Source of the DNA: Duganella lactea
GTDB lineage: Bacteria > Pseudomonadota > Gammaproteobacteria > Burkholderiales > Burkholderiaceae_D
Direction of reading: 5' to 3'
Assembly (NCBI RefSeq): GCF_009857505.1
Contig: NZ_WWCP01000020.1
Span: forward strand, 1 to 64,000
DNA: 64,000 bases
Shown: piece after piece, positions 44,923 to 54,324 of the stretch
Position numbering within the stretch: position 1 is the first letter of the stretch
How the letters are laid out: every line of letters starts with the position of its first letter
The notes under the pieces: generated by a model
Database searches by the model: none
What the model was told of the DNA's origin: nothing
What the model saw: the letters and a program-made list of their open reading frames with translations, nothing else
Position numbers and translations under genes: made by a program

Positions 44923-45717
44923 TCACCGTCCGCGCAGCAGCGATATATTCATCGCCGCGTAGCGCCGCAGGCCGATCACCGTGTAGCGGGTCAGCACAAT
45001 GCTGAGCAGACACAGGCCGATGCCGCCGAAAATCAGTCCGAAGCCGATCAGCGATTGCATGGTGCGGGCGCCGCTATCGAAGTCGGTGGTGATGAAGACG
45101 TCGCCGGCGGCCACCGCCTCGGCGCGGCTCAGCAGGCGTCCGCTGCGGCTCTGGCTGTCGTCGGCGGCCGGCGCATTGTCCGGCTCGTCCTTGTGGACTT
45201 GCACGCCCATGCTGTCGATCGATACGCGCCAGCCCTGGGCTTGTTCTTCCTCGGCCTGGGTGTCGAAGTGGGTATTGGTGAATTCCATGACGTGGCGCAG
45301 CGGGCCTTCCAGCGCCAGTTCGTTCTGGCCCGACAGGCCGCTGGCGGTCAGCGCCACGCCGCCGATATAAAACCCAAAGGCCGAAAGGTAGACCGCCATC
45401 AGCAGGCAGGCATAGACCATGGCCGGAATCACCATGAACAGGTTGAACACCGCCAGGCCGATCAGCGACACGCCGGCGCGCACCAGGTTGACCGGGGTTT
45501 TCTTTTGCTCGAAAGCATGCAGGTGGACGTTGGCACGCAAGGTCATGGCGATCTTGCGCGGCTCGTCCAGTGCCTGGTAGACCTCGGCCTCGCTCCGCCC
45601 GGCCGCCATGCCGTCGATGAAGCGCTGCTCGTAATAGGCCAGGGTCTTGGCCACCGTTTCCGGCGGCAAGCCCTGCATGGCCTGCTTGAGCGCGTCGAGA
45701 TATTGCTGTTTAGTCAT
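44923..45717 (-). CDS. DUF1700-family membrane protein
   Basis: From ATG 45717 the product has 264 residues. The N-terminal segment MTKQQYLDALKQAMQGLP and YYEQRFIDGMAAGRSEAEV is the DUF1700 signature. It continues with hydrophobic helices around 85-135 and 225-250. An upstream in-frame start at 45780 is less likely. DUF1700 genes are normally preceded by a PadR-type regulator gene; none lies here, hpnE being the upstream neighbour on the same strand. Confidence 0.85.
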   Translation of the reverse strand: MTKQQYLDALKQAMQGLPPETVAKTLAYYEQRFIDGMAAGRSEAEVYQALDEPRKIAMTLRANVHLHAFEQKKTPVNLVRAGVSLIGLAVFNLFMVIPAMVYACLLMAVYLSAFGFYIGGVALTASGLSGQNELALEGPLRHVMEFTNTHFDTQAEEEQAQGWRVSIDSMGVQVHKDEPDNAPAADDSQSRSGRLLSRAEAVAAGDVFITTDFDSGARTMQSLIGFGLIFGGIGLCLLSIVLTRYTVIGLRRYAAMNISLLRGR

Positions 45718-45839
45718 GATAGTGGATCCACAATATTGCTTGCCTTTTTGCCGATGATGCCACTGTACGCATCCGGACACCCGGACGCCACCGACGTGTG
45801 ACAGGCTGCATAAAGGGCGGAACAGGCGACCAAAACGGG

Positions 45840-47276
45840 CTACTGGGCGGCGCCGCGCTGTAGCAGGGCGGCGGCGGCCACGCCGCTGCGCACCGCCGCC
45901 TCCAGCGTGGCGGGGTAGTCGCCGGCGGTGTAGTCGCCGGCCAGCATCAGGCCGGGCAGGCCGGTGGCGTTGCCTGGGCGTACCAAGCCGGGCGAGCAGG
46001 CATAGGTGGCGCGCTTTTCGGTGATGACCTTGAACCAGGCCGGCCGGCCCAATTCCGGTCGCAGGAAATCGGCCGCCAACTGCACCGCCACCGCCTCGGC
46101 CAGCAATTCCTGCGGCTGGGCGGCCACCGTGCCGGCGGCGCTGATGACCACCGCCAGCAGGCCGGCCTGCGCCGCGTCCAACTGGCCGCGGTCGAACACG
46201 AACTGGCCGTAGTGGTGATTGAACGGATCGTCGCGCAACGCGTAAAACGGCAGGTCCAGCCGGACCGAGGCGTCATATTGCAGGTAGATGGTGGTGATGG
46301 CTTCCGGCTCGAAGGCGGTCAGTTGGCTGCATACGTGGCTGGTGTCGTGGCCCGGCAGCTCGTGCAGCAAGGCGGCCGCCTGGGCGGCGCCGGTGGCGAT
46401 CACCACGCCGCTAAAGTAGGTGCTCCAGGTACCGCCGACGGCCGCGCCACTGATGTCCAGCTGCCACAGCCGGCCCTCGATGGAGCGGATGCCTTGCACC
46501 TTGGCGCCGCTGCGCACCGCGCCGCCGCGCGCTTCGACGTAGGCGGCGGCGGCCTCGGGGAGCAGCCGGCTCAGGTCGGCGCGCGGCAGCAGCATGTCGG
46601 AGGCGCGCCGGCGCCTGGCGCCCAGGCTGTCGCGCAGCACGTTGAGGAAGATCTGCGCCGAGGCGCGTTCCGGCGGCGTGTTCAGCGCGGCCAGGCACAA
46701 CGGGCGCCACATCAGGCGGATCAGGCGCTCGGTCTGGTCGAAGCGCTGCAGCAGTTCGCTGACGCTGCAATCGGCGTGCAGTGTCCAGCCCATCCAGCGG
46801 GCGGCGGTGGCGAAACGGGCCAGGCTGAGCTTGTCTTCGCGCAGCAAGCCCTTGGCCTTGATCAGCGCCGCCAGCAGGTGCAGCGGCGCCGGCAGCGGCA
46901 GCGACGGCGCGACAAAGTCCATGCCGTTGGTGTTGGCCGGGTAGCGCATCTGTAGTGGCAGCGTCAGCAGTGCTTGTTCGCGGTCGACACTGGTGAGTTG
47001 CATCAGTCGCAGCGATTCGCTGTAGGCGCCCAGCAGGATGTGCTGGCCGTTGTCCAGCCGGGCACGGTCGGTTTCCACGCGGCGCGCGCGGCCGCCCAGC
47101 GTGCGCGCGGCTTCCAGCAGCGTGACCTTGTGGCCGGCACGCGCCAGTTCGACCGCCGCGGCACAGCCGGCCCAGCCGGCGCCGATGACGGCGATGGCGC
47201 GTGCGTTCGCGCCGGTGCCCGTGTCGGCGTGGCCGCGCTTGTCAGCCGGCGTGCCGGCGATGGTGCTGTCAGCCAC
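45840..47276 (-). CDS. hpnE: Hydroxysqualene dehydroxylase
   Basis: This FAD-dependent amine-oxidase-like enzyme reduces hydroxysqualene to squalene, the last HpnCDE step. The 478 residues contain VIGAGWAGCAAAVELARAGHKV with the GxGxxG loop, GGRARRVETDRARLDNGQHILLGAY in two short conserved stretches, and MLAGDYTAGDYPATLEAAVRSG at the C-terminus. It overlaps the end of hpnD by eight bases, so both are cotranscribed. Confidence 0.94.
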   Translation of the reverse strand: MADSTIAGTPADKRGHADTGTGANARAIAVIGAGWAGCAAAVELARAGHKVTLLEAARTLGGRARRVETDRARLDNGQHILLGAYSESLRLMQLTSVDREQALLTLPLQMRYPANTNGMDFVAPSLPLPAPLHLLAALIKAKGLLREDKLSLARFATAARWMGWTLHADCSVSELLQRFDQTERLIRLMWRPLCLAALNTPPERASAQIFLNVLRDSLGARRRRASDMLLPRADLSRLLPEAAAAYVEARGGAVRSGAKVQGIRSIEGRLWQLDISGAAVGGTWSTYFSGVVIATGAAQAAALLHELPGHDTSHVCSQLTAFEPEAITTIYLQYDASVRLDLPFYALRDDPFNHHYGQFVFDRGQLDAAQAGLLAVVISAAGTVAAQPQELLAEAVAVQLAADFLRPELGRPAWFKVITEKRATYACSPGLVRPGNATGLPGLMLAGDYTAGDYPATLEAAVRSGVAAAALLQRGAAQ

Positions 47277-48102
47277 GGATATAGGTCTTCCATGCCAGCC
47301 ACAGTTTGCGGATCGGCGTCAGCGAAATGCGCTGTTGCAGCACATGGTAGCCGTCGGCCTCGACTTCGGTCAGCAGCGTGCGGTAGATGGCGGCCATCAT
47401 CAGGCCTGGGCGCTGGGCGCGACGATCTTCCTTCGGCAACAGCGCGAAGGCGTCGTCGTAGGCTTGTTGGGCGCGCGCGATCTGGAACGCCATCAGCTTT
47501 TCGAACTTGTCGGTATGCTTGGCGTTGAGGATGTCGGCGGCGGTCACGTTGAATTGCTGCAGCTCGTTGATCGGCAGGTAAATGCGGCCTTTGCGGGCGT
47601 CTTCGCCGACATCGCGGATAATGTTGGTCAGCTGGAAAGCCAGGCCCAGCTTCTCCGCGAACTGCAAGGTTTGCGGATTGCTCACGCCAAAGATGCTGGC
47701 CGACAGGATGCCGACCACGCTGGCCACATGCCAGCAGTATTTGTTGAGCGCGGCGTAATCGAGGTAGCGGGTCTGGTTCAAGTCCATTTCCATGCCGTCG
47801 ATGATGGCCTGCAGATGTTCTTCCTTCAGATTGTAGGGCTGGATGTGCGGCTGCAGCGCCAGCGTGACCGGGTGGGTCTGGGCGCCGGCATACATGTTGT
47901 TGATTTCCTTGCGCCACCAGGCCAGCTTGATGCGGGCGACCGACTCGTCGGTGCAGTCATCGACGGTGTCGTCGACTTCGCGGCAAAAGGCATACAGGGC
48001 GGTGATGGCACGGCGACGCTCCGGCGGCAGGAATAGAAAGCTGTAGTAAAAACTGGAGCCGCTTTGCGCGGTCTTTTGCTGGCAGTAGTCGTCGGGAGAC
48101 AT
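47269..48102 (-). CDS. hpnD: Presqualene diphosphate synthase
   Basis: HpnD joins two farnesyl diphosphates to presqualene diphosphate. The 277-residue trans-isoprenyl synthase has both aspartate-rich motifs, REVDDTVDD and NIIRDVGEDA, and the flanking RGRIYLP-like segment KGRIYLPINEL. The start SPDDYCQQKTAQSGSSFYYS is typical. Normally hpnC is its direct neighbour; here two small genes separate them. Confidence 0.95.
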   Translation of the reverse strand: MSPDDYCQQKTAQSGSSFYYSFLFLPPERRRAITALYAFCREVDDTVDDCTDESVARIKLAWWRKEINNMYAGAQTHPVTLALQPHIQPYNLKEEHLQAIIDGMEMDLNQTRYLDYAALNKYCWHVASVVGILSASIFGVSNPQTLQFAEKLGLAFQLTNIIRDVGEDARKGRIYLPINELQQFNVTAADILNAKHTDKFEKLMAFQIARAQQAYDDAFALLPKEDRRAQRPGLMMAAIYRTLLTEVEADGYHVLQQRISLTPIRKLWLAWKTYIRG

Positions 48103-48220
48103 GTATAAATAGCAATGAGCTGTTCGAAGCCGCTATTCTATAGGAAGGGGCACGGATGTGGTCTGCAAACTGTATCGATTGCGGATACAATATGTTACCT
48201 TCGACCGGAATCGTGCACAT

Positions 48221-48634
48221 ATGAATGTTCAGATTGTTACCGCCATGATTTTCCTGCCAGTGCTTGCCGGGTGTGAAGGCTCGTCTGCGGATGACACGGC
48301 GCCGATGAAGACGGTCACGTATTACACGCAGCATCTGGACGAGGCCAAGGCGGTCGCCAGCCGGTGCAAGCTGATGGTGGATCAGAAGCTGCGCACGCTG
48401 GACACGGGGGATTTCCAGGAATGGCAGATTTCCAACGAGGGCGTGAATTGCCAGACGGCGCGCTCGGTGACGGAGGCGGCGCTGGTGCGTGAGCTGGTGC
48501 TGAAACAGTCCAGACCGGTGGTGCCGGTATCGACGCCCAAGACCTCGCCGCCGCCATCCTCGGCCGCGCCCGCCATGCGCTACCGCAGCGACAACCACAA
48601 GCTCAACGTTGGTGAGACACTCGCCCCTGTGTGA
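48221..48634 (+). CDS. Small lipoprotein, EexN-like
   Basis: From ATG 48221 the product has 137 residues with a lipoprotein signal (lipobox LAGC). The mature part KTVTYYTQHLDEAKAVASRC and VNCQTARSVTEAA follows the spacing of EexN-family entry-exclusion lipoproteins (YY...H..EA....C...C..A). A Pro/Ser-rich C-terminus follows. EexN proteins come from conjugative elements but also occur on chromosomes. It runs against the surrounding hpn genes. Its 3' end overlaps the next gene by 32 bases. Family call is moderate. Confidence 0.65.
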   Translation: MNVQIVTAMIFLPVLAGCEGSSADDTAPMKTVTYYTQHLDEAKAVASRCKLMVDQKLRTLDTGDFQEWQISNEGVNCQTARSVTEAALVRELVLKQSRPVVPVSTPKTSPPPSSAAPAMRYRSDNHKLNVGETLAPV

Positions 48635-48896
48635 GTTCGGCCAGCATCTGCCCGGTCCGTTCGTATTGCTTGCCCACCTTTTCCATCAGTAGGCGGTTTT
48701 CCGCCAGCATTTTGCGACTTTCATCCGTCATTTGACGGTTTTCCGCGAGCATTTTACGATTCGCTTCGTTTTGCTGCTCCATGTCGCGCCGCCACTGCAT
48801 GGCGAGCGTGTCGCGAAATGACGCCATCAGCGCCTCGCAGCGCGCGTCGCTGGTGGCGATCTTTGCGTCAACTTCCTCTCTGCTCATGTCGGCCAT
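48603..48896 (-). CDS. Short coiled-coil protein
   Basis: The 97-residue protein is highly charged and helical, with three NRKMLAENRQM-type repeats (residues 45-70) suggesting a coiled coil. It has no signal peptide. GGGAG precedes the ATG at 48896, which supports expression. It overlaps the 3' end of the opposing EexN-like gene. No function is recognised. Confidence 0.65.
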   Translation of the reverse strand: MADMSREEVDAKIATSDARCEALMASFRDTLAMQWRRDMEQQNEANRKMLAENRQMTDESRKMLAENRLLMEKVGKQYERTGQMLAELTQGRVSHQR

Positions 48897-48959
48897 GGCG
48901 CTGCTCCCACGCTGGATTCCCAGTATAGGCTTCTCAGCGATGACGTCAACTGAGATGGG

Positions 48960-49802
48960 TCAGGCGGCGCGCAGCGCGGCTTTCAAGCGGCTTTTCATGC
49001 GGACGGACGCCCAGAGTATGCCCAGCCAGTCTCGCTTGTTCAGCTTGGGACGGTGCAGGAACACGTCATACTCGACCGCCTCGATCGCCTCCAGAATCCG
49101 CAAGCCGCCTTGCACCACCATGCGCAACTCGAAGCCGATGCGGCCCGGCAGCCGCAACGCCAGCGGCGCGCCGCTTAGCATCAGGCGGCGCGCGCGATCG
49201 ACTTCAAAGCGCATCAGCGCGCGCCAGCGTGGGCGGGCGCTCGGATCGGTCAAGGCCGCCGGCGACACCGCAAACCGGTTCAGGTCCTCCAGCGGAATAT
49301 AAATCCGTTCCTTGTGCAGGTCGATCGCCACATCCTGCAGGAAGTTGATGATTTGCAGCGCCGAGCAGATGGCGTCCGAATCGCGCACATTGTCGGCGTC
49401 GGCCGCGCCGTACAGATGCAGCATCATGAAGCCGACCGGATTGGCCGAGCGCGCGCAATAATCCAGCAGCGCGTCGAAGGTCTGGTAGCGCGACACCGCC
49501 ACGTCCTGCTTGAAGGCGGACAGCAGGTCGTAAAGCGGCCTGAGCGGCATGTCATACTGTCGCACCACCTGCGCCAAGTGTTCAAACATCGGCTCGTGAT
49601 CGGATGCGCCCTGCGCGATGCGGTCCAGCGCCGCCTCATACGCGGTCAGCGCGGCCAGCCGCTGCTCGGGAGCGGCGTCGCCCTCGTCGGCCAGATCGTC
49701 GGCGCTGCGGGCGAAAGCGTAAATGGCTTCCACCGCCGGGCGCAAGCGCTTGGGCAGCAAAATCGACGCGACAGGGAAGTTTTCGTAGTGATCGACCGGC
49801 AT
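48960..49802 (-). CDS. hpnC: Squalene synthase-like HpnC (hydroxysqualene synthase)
   Basis: HpnC converts presqualene diphosphate to hydroxysqualene. The 280 residues start VDHYENFPVASILLPKRLR and contain the aspartate motifs RSADDLADEGD and NFLQDVAIDLHKERIYIP. With HpnD and HpnE it completes bacterial squalene synthesis for hopanoids. No squalene-hopene cyclase gene lies in the window. Confidence 0.93.
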   Translation of the reverse strand: MPVDHYENFPVASILLPKRLRPAVEAIYAFARSADDLADEGDAAPEQRLAALTAYEAALDRIAQGASDHEPMFEHLAQVVRQYDMPLRPLYDLLSAFKQDVAVSRYQTFDALLDYCARSANPVGFMMLHLYGAADADNVRDSDAICSALQIINFLQDVAIDLHKERIYIPLEDLNRFAVSPAALTDPSARPRWRALMRFEVDRARRLMLSGAPLALRLPGRIGFELRMVVQGGLRILEAIEAVEYDVFLHRPKLNKRDWLGILWASVRMKSRLKAALRAA

Positions 49803-49905
49803 GGAGCAGGGAAGCGGCGGGGGCCGGTTTTGAGGTTTTTCCAGCGCGTAATAGTAGTTGGATCTTGAAACAAGAGCAAGGCCAAGTTAATGACGCTAAA
49901 GTCAT

Positions 49906-49933
49906 TTGCAAAGAGGGTTGTTCGGCTTATAAT
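49906..49933 (+). promoter_or_regulatory. Predicted sigma-70 promoter of the RND efflux operon
   Basis: TTGCAA (49906-49911) and TATAAT (49928-49933) are spaced by 16 bases. An inverted pair TGAC/GTCA (49891-49904) lies just upstream. No divergent repressor gene is present. Confidence 0.6.
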
Positions 49934-49970
49934 CAATAAATAACCTGTCAGTCATTAAAAGGATGCCGTC

Positions 49971-51068
49971 GTGTCTACTTTGAAAAACGTGCTGGTCGCC
50001 GCCTCGGCGCTGGCGTTGCTGGGGGCCTGTTCCAAACAGGTTGAGAAAACCGAAGATATCCGCCCGGTGCGGGCCATCCAGCTAGCCGCCAGCGATGTAG
50101 ACGTGAACGCCGAGTTTTCCGGGGACGTACGGGCGCGTGTGGAGTCGCAACTGGGCTTTCGCGTCGGCGGCAAGATCGTCAGCCGCAAGGTGGACGTCGG
50201 TACGCTGGTCAAGAAGGGCCAGTTGCTGATGCAGCTTGATCCGCAGGATTTGCAACTGTCGCAGGCCCAGGCGCTGGCCAGCTTGCGCGCCGCCGAAACC
50301 AATCGCGACCTCGCCAAGGCTGAGTTGCAGCGCTATCAGGAGTTGCGCCGGCAGAGCTTCGTCAGCCAGGCGGTGCTGGATGCCAAGGAGTCGACCTATA
50401 AATCGGCGCAGGCCCAGGTCGACGCCTCCCAGGCGGCCTACCGCGGCCAGTCCAACCAGGCGGCCTACGCCGCGCTGCTGTCCGATGTCGATGGCGTGGT
50501 GACGGCGGTCAACGCCGAAATCGGCCAGGTGGTCGCGGCCGGTACGCCGGTGGTCAAGGTGGCCAAGTCGGGCGAGAAGGAAATCGTCATCGGCATTCCG
50601 GAAGACAAGGTCGACACACTGCGCCGCGTGGCGGACGTGCAGGTGCGCCTGTGGGCCGATCCGAAGCATAGCGTGCCGGGCAAGATCCGCGAAATGTCGC
50701 CGGTGGCCGATCCATCGACCCGCACCTACACCGCCAAGGTGTCGATTCCGGACTCGCTGTCCGAAGCCAAGCTCGGCATGACTGCCGTGGTGCAATTCGC
50801 GTCCAAGCGGCCGACGCCGCAAATCAAGGTGCCGCTGACCGCATTGTTCTATGAGAAAAAAGCCAGCTCGGTGTGGATCGTCGAGCAGGGCGCCGTCAAG
50901 CTGGTGCCGGTGACCATCGGCGGCGTGGACGGCAACGATATCGTGCTGGCCGGCGGCGTCAAGCCGGGCCAGACCGTGGTGACGGCGGGCGTCAATCTGC
51001 TGAAGCCGGGTCAGAAGGTGACGATTCTGGGCAACGACCTGCCGCAAACGGCCGGGGTCGCCAAATGA
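49971..51068 (+). CDS. RND efflux periplasmic adaptor (membrane fusion protein)
   Basis: The 365-residue lipoprotein (lipobox LLGACS) starts at a GTG with AAAAGGAT upstream. It has the biotinyl/lipoyl-like halves (LGFRVGGKIVSRKVDVGTLVKKG and LLSDVDGVVTAVNAEIGQVV), an alpha-helical hairpin between them, and a beta-barrel domain. It links the inner-membrane RND pump to an outer-membrane channel, not encoded here. The pump gene overlaps its stop by four bases. Confidence 0.93.
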   Translation: MSTLKNVLVAASALALLGACSKQVEKTEDIRPVRAIQLAASDVDVNAEFSGDVRARVESQLGFRVGGKIVSRKVDVGTLVKKGQLLMQLDPQDLQLSQAQALASLRAAETNRDLAKAELQRYQELRRQSFVSQAVLDAKESTYKSAQAQVDASQAAYRGQSNQAAYAALLSDVDGVVTAVNAEIGQVVAAGTPVVKVAKSGEKEIVIGIPEDKVDTLRRVADVQVRLWADPKHSVPGKIREMSPVADPSTRTYTAKVSIPDSLSEAKLGMTAVVQFASKRPTPQIKVPLTALFYEKKASSVWIVEQGAVKLVPVTIGGVDGNDIVLAGGVKPGQTVVTAGVNLLKPGQKVTILGNDLPQTAGVAK

Positions 51069-54000
51069 AGGAAGGATTCAACCTCTCGCGCTGGGCGCTG
51101 GAACACATTCCGCTGACCCGCTACCTGATCGCGGTGCTGCTGATCGGCGGCTTCCTCAGTTACACCAACCTCGGCCAGGATGAAGATCCGCCGTTCACCT
51201 TCCGCGCGATGGTGGTGCAGGCGCAATGGCCGGGCGCGACCGCGCTGCAAATGGCCGAACAAGTCACCGACAAGCTGGAGAAAAAGCTGCAGGAAACGCC
51301 CGGCATCGACGAGATTTCCAGCTATTCCAAGCCGGGCGAGACGCTGATCATCCTCAAGCTGCGCGAATCGACGCCGCCGAAGAACGTCGCCGAAGCCTGG
51401 TATCAGGTGCGCAAGAAGATCGGCGACATCAAGCTGACGCTGCCGTCCGGTGTGCAGGGGCCATTCTTTAACGACGAGTTCGGCGACACCTACGGCTCGA
51501 TCTTCGCGCTGTCCGGCGACGGCTTCACCTATGCCGAAATGAAGGACTACGCCGACTTCGTGCGGCAGCGGCTGCTGAGTGTGCCACTGGTGTCCAAGGT
51601 GGAGCTGTTCGGCGTGCAGGACGAGAAAATCAATATCGAGTTCTCGCACAAGAAGTTCGCGCAGCTGGGCATTTCGTTTGACGCCATCGTCAACCAGATC
51701 GCCACGCAGAACGGTGTCGAATCCACCGGCGTGCTGGTCACGCCGACCGACAACCTGCAGGTGCGCGTGACCGGGGCGCTGAAGACCGTCAAGGATCTGG
51801 AAGAGCTGGAACTGCGCGCCAACGGCACCACCTTCCGCCTCGGCGACTTCGCCACCGTCAAGCGTGAATACCAGGACCCGCCGGGCAACAAGATGCGCTT
51901 CAACGGCAAGGAGGTGATCGGCCTCGGCGTGTCGATGGAGAAGGGCGGCAACATCATTCAGCTCGGCAAGAACATGGACAAGACCGTGGCCGAGATGAAG
52001 GCCAAGCTGCCGGTCGGTATCGAGCTGGAGCGCGTGTCCGACCAGCCGCAGGCGGTTAAAGCCTCGGTGGGCGAGTTCGTGCACACGTTGATCGAGGCGG
52101 TGCTGATCGTGCTGGGCGTCAGCTTTGTCGCGCTGGGACTGCACAGCAAGCCGAAGCTGCGACTGGACGTGCGTCCGGGCCTGGTGGTGGCGCTGAGCAT
52201 CCCGCTGGTGCTGTCGGTCACCTTCCTGTTCATGCGCATGCTGGACATCGACCTGCACAAGATTTCGCTCGGCGCGCTGATCATCGCGCTGGGCCTGCTG
52301 GTGGACGACGCCATCATCGCCGTCGAAATGATGGTGCGCAAGATGGAGGAGGGCATGTCGCGCTTCGACGCCGCCACCTTCGCCTACAAGTCCACCGCGA
52401 TCCCCATGCTGACCGGCACGCTGATCACGGTGGCGGGTTTCCTGCCGATCGGTCTGGCCAAGTCGGCGGCGGGCGAGTACACCTTCTCGCTGTTCTCGGT
52501 CAACGCGCTGGCGCTGGTGATTTCGTGGGTGGTGGCGGTGACCTTCACGCCTTACCTCGGCTACGTGCTGCTGAAGGTCAAGCCGCACGCCGATGGCGGC
52601 AGCGAGCACGACTTGTTCGATACGCCCGGCTTCCGCAAGTTCCGCGCGCTGGTCAACTGGTGCGTCGAATACCGCTGGATCACCATCGGCGCCACGCTGG
52701 CGGTGTTTGCGCTGGGCGTGTACGGCTTCAAATTCATCGAGAAGCAATTCTTCCCGGATTCCAGTCGCCCTGAACTGATGGTGGAAATGTGGACGCCGGA
52801 AGGCACGACCTTCGCCGCCAACGAGGCGCAGGTGAAGAAGTTCGAGGCCTTCATTCGCCAGCAGGAGGGCGTGCTGAGCGTGACCAGCTACGTCGGCACC
52901 GGCTCGCCGCGCTTCTATCTGCCGCTCGACCAGATTTTCCCGCAGACCAATGTGTCGCAGATCGTCGTGCTGCCGAAGGACCTGCAGGCCCGCGGCGCGC
53001 TGCGCGACAAAATCGTCGATGTCTTCAAGCATGACTTCCCGGAAGTGCGCGGCCGCGTCAAGCTGCTGCCGAACGGGCCGCCAGTGCCGTATCCGGTGCA
53101 GTTCCGTGTGACCGGCACCGAGGTCGAGAAGGTGCGCGCCATCGCCGACCAGGTCAAGGCGATCATGCGCGCCAATCCGAACACCGTTGGCGTCAACGAC
53201 AACTGGAATGAGTCGGTCAAGGTGCTGCGCCTCGATCTGGATCAGGACAAGATGCGGGCGCTGGGCGTGACCTCGCAAACGGTGATGCGCACGGCCAACA
53301 CGATTCTTTCCGGCACCACGGTCGGCCAGTTCCGCGAGGGCATCAAGCTGATCGACATCCGCATCCGGCAGCCGCTGGATGAGCGCGCGACGATTTCGGT
53401 ACTGAACGATACCAACATCCCCACCGCCAGCGGCAAGTCGGTGCCGATCAGCCAACTGGCGCGCGCGCACTTCGTGTGGGAACCGGGCGTGGTGTGGCGG
53501 GAAGGGCGCGACTGGGCGATCACCGTGCAATCGGACGTGGGCGATCACATCCAGGGGCCGACCGTCTCCGGCCAGATCGAGCCGCAACTGAACAAGCTGC
53601 GCGATGCGCTGCCGGCCGGCTATGCCATCCGGGTGAAGGGCGCGGCGTCGGACAGCGGCGCGGCGGAAGCGTCGATCGCCGCCAATCTGCCGCTGGCGAT
53701 CTTCCTGATCTTCACGCTGCTGATGTTGCAGTTGCATAGCTTCTCGCGGGCGCTGCTGGTGTTCCTGACCGGCCCGCTTGGCGTGGCGGGCGCGGCGATG
53801 GCGCTGCTGTTGCTGGGCCGTCCGCTCGGCTTTGTGGCCAACCTCGGCATCATCGCGCTGTTCGGTATGATCATCCGTAACTCGGTGATTCTGGTCGACC
53901 AGATCGAGCAGGACATCCAGGCCGGCCACGATCCGTGGACCGCGATCGTCGAGTCTGCGGTGCGCCGCTGCCGGCCAATCATCCTGACGGCCGCCGCCGC

Positions 54001-54163
54001 CGCGCTGGCGATGATTCCGCTGTCGCGTTCGGTATTCTGGGGGCCGATGGCGGTGGCGATTATGGGCGGGCTGATCTTGGCCACGGCGCTGACCTTGTTA
54101 TTCCTGCCGGCGCTTTACGCGGCCTGGTTCCGGGTCAAAAAGCCCACGAATCAAGCAAAATAA
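51065..54163 (+). CDS. RND-family efflux pump permease
   Basis: The 1032-residue inner-membrane pump of the AcrB/MexF superfamily uses proton motive force for export. The first helix is near 10-30, and TM4 carries the proton-relay aspartates in GLLVDDAIIAVEMM (D414, D415). LFGMIIRNSVILVDQIEQD is typical of the second half. Sequence is more like the hydrophobe/amphiphile group than heavy-metal pumps, as no methionine relay is evident. The ATG overlaps the adaptor stop (ATGA). Confidence 0.94.
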   Translation: MKEGFNLSRWALEHIPLTRYLIAVLLIGGFLSYTNLGQDEDPPFTFRAMVVQAQWPGATALQMAEQVTDKLEKKLQETPGIDEISSYSKPGETLIILKLRESTPPKNVAEAWYQVRKKIGDIKLTLPSGVQGPFFNDEFGDTYGSIFALSGDGFTYAEMKDYADFVRQRLLSVPLVSKVELFGVQDEKINIEFSHKKFAQLGISFDAIVNQIATQNGVESTGVLVTPTDNLQVRVTGALKTVKDLEELELRANGTTFRLGDFATVKREYQDPPGNKMRFNGKEVIGLGVSMEKGGNIIQLGKNMDKTVAEMKAKLPVGIELERVSDQPQAVKASVGEFVHTLIEAVLIVLGVSFVALGLHSKPKLRLDVRPGLVVALSIPLVLSVTFLFMRMLDIDLHKISLGALIIALGLLVDDAIIAVEMMVRKMEEGMSRFDAATFAYKSTAIPMLTGTLITVAGFLPIGLAKSAAGEYTFSLFSVNALALVISWVVAVTFTPYLGYVLLKVKPHADGGSEHDLFDTPGFRKFRALVNWCVEYRWITIGATLAVFALGVYGFKFIEKQFFPDSSRPELMVEMWTPEGTTFAANEAQVKKFEAFIRQQEGVLSVTSYVGTGSPRFYLPLDQIFPQTNVSQIVVLPKDLQARGALRDKIVDVFKHDFPEVRGRVKLLPNGPPVPYPVQFRVTGTEVEKVRAIADQVKAIMRANPNTVGVNDNWNESVKVLRLDLDQDKMRALGVTSQTVMRTANTILSGTTVGQFREGIKLIDIRIRQPLDERATISVLNDTNIPTASGKSVPISQLARAHFVWEPGVVWREGRDWAITVQSDVGDHIQGPTVSGQIEPQLNKLRDALPAGYAIRVKGAASDSGAAEASIAANLPLAIFLIFTLLMLQLHSFSRALLVFLTGPLGVAGAAMALLLLGRPLGFVANLGIIALFGMIIRNSVILVDQIEQDIQAGHDPWTAIVESAVRRCRPIILTAAAAALAMIPLSRSVFWGPMAVAIMGGLILATALTLLFLPALYAAWFRVKKPTNQAK

Positions 54164-54252
54164 TAGTTTTTTTAGCGGAATGTTAGCGACATGGTAAAAA
54201 TCGTCACCATTCCGCGAAAAACCCGTTAGAATATCGCGTTGAAGTTGAAAGC

Positions 54253-54307
54253 TCCTGCATAAGAGCAGGAATAGGGCGACCGTTTTCACTTACGGGTCGC
54301 CCTTTGC
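54253..54307 (+). terminator. Two hairpins with U-rich tract between the RND operon and tRNA-Leu
   Basis: A small stem TCCTGC/GCAGGA (54253-54270) is followed by GGGCGACC (54274-54281) pairing with GGTCGCCC (54295-54302) and then TTTGCTTTT. This looks like an intrinsic terminator for the pump operon. The tRNA-Leu starts 18 bases later, leaving no room for a separate promoter after it. Confidence 0.6.
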
Positions 54308-54324
54308 TTTTGTGCAAACATGCC

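Noticed and set aside
51011..53929. Very long open frame (972 codons) antisense to the RND pump gene
   Set aside because: It is the complement of a clearly coding gene in GC-rich DNA; the translation is rich in His, Arg, Gln and Asp, with no domain, and comes from codon bias on the other strand.
54175..54215. Hairpin GCGGAATG/CATTCCGC just after the RND pump gene
   Set aside because: The loop is 25 bases and the T-run lies on the 5' side, so it is not a convincing terminator for the plus-strand operon.
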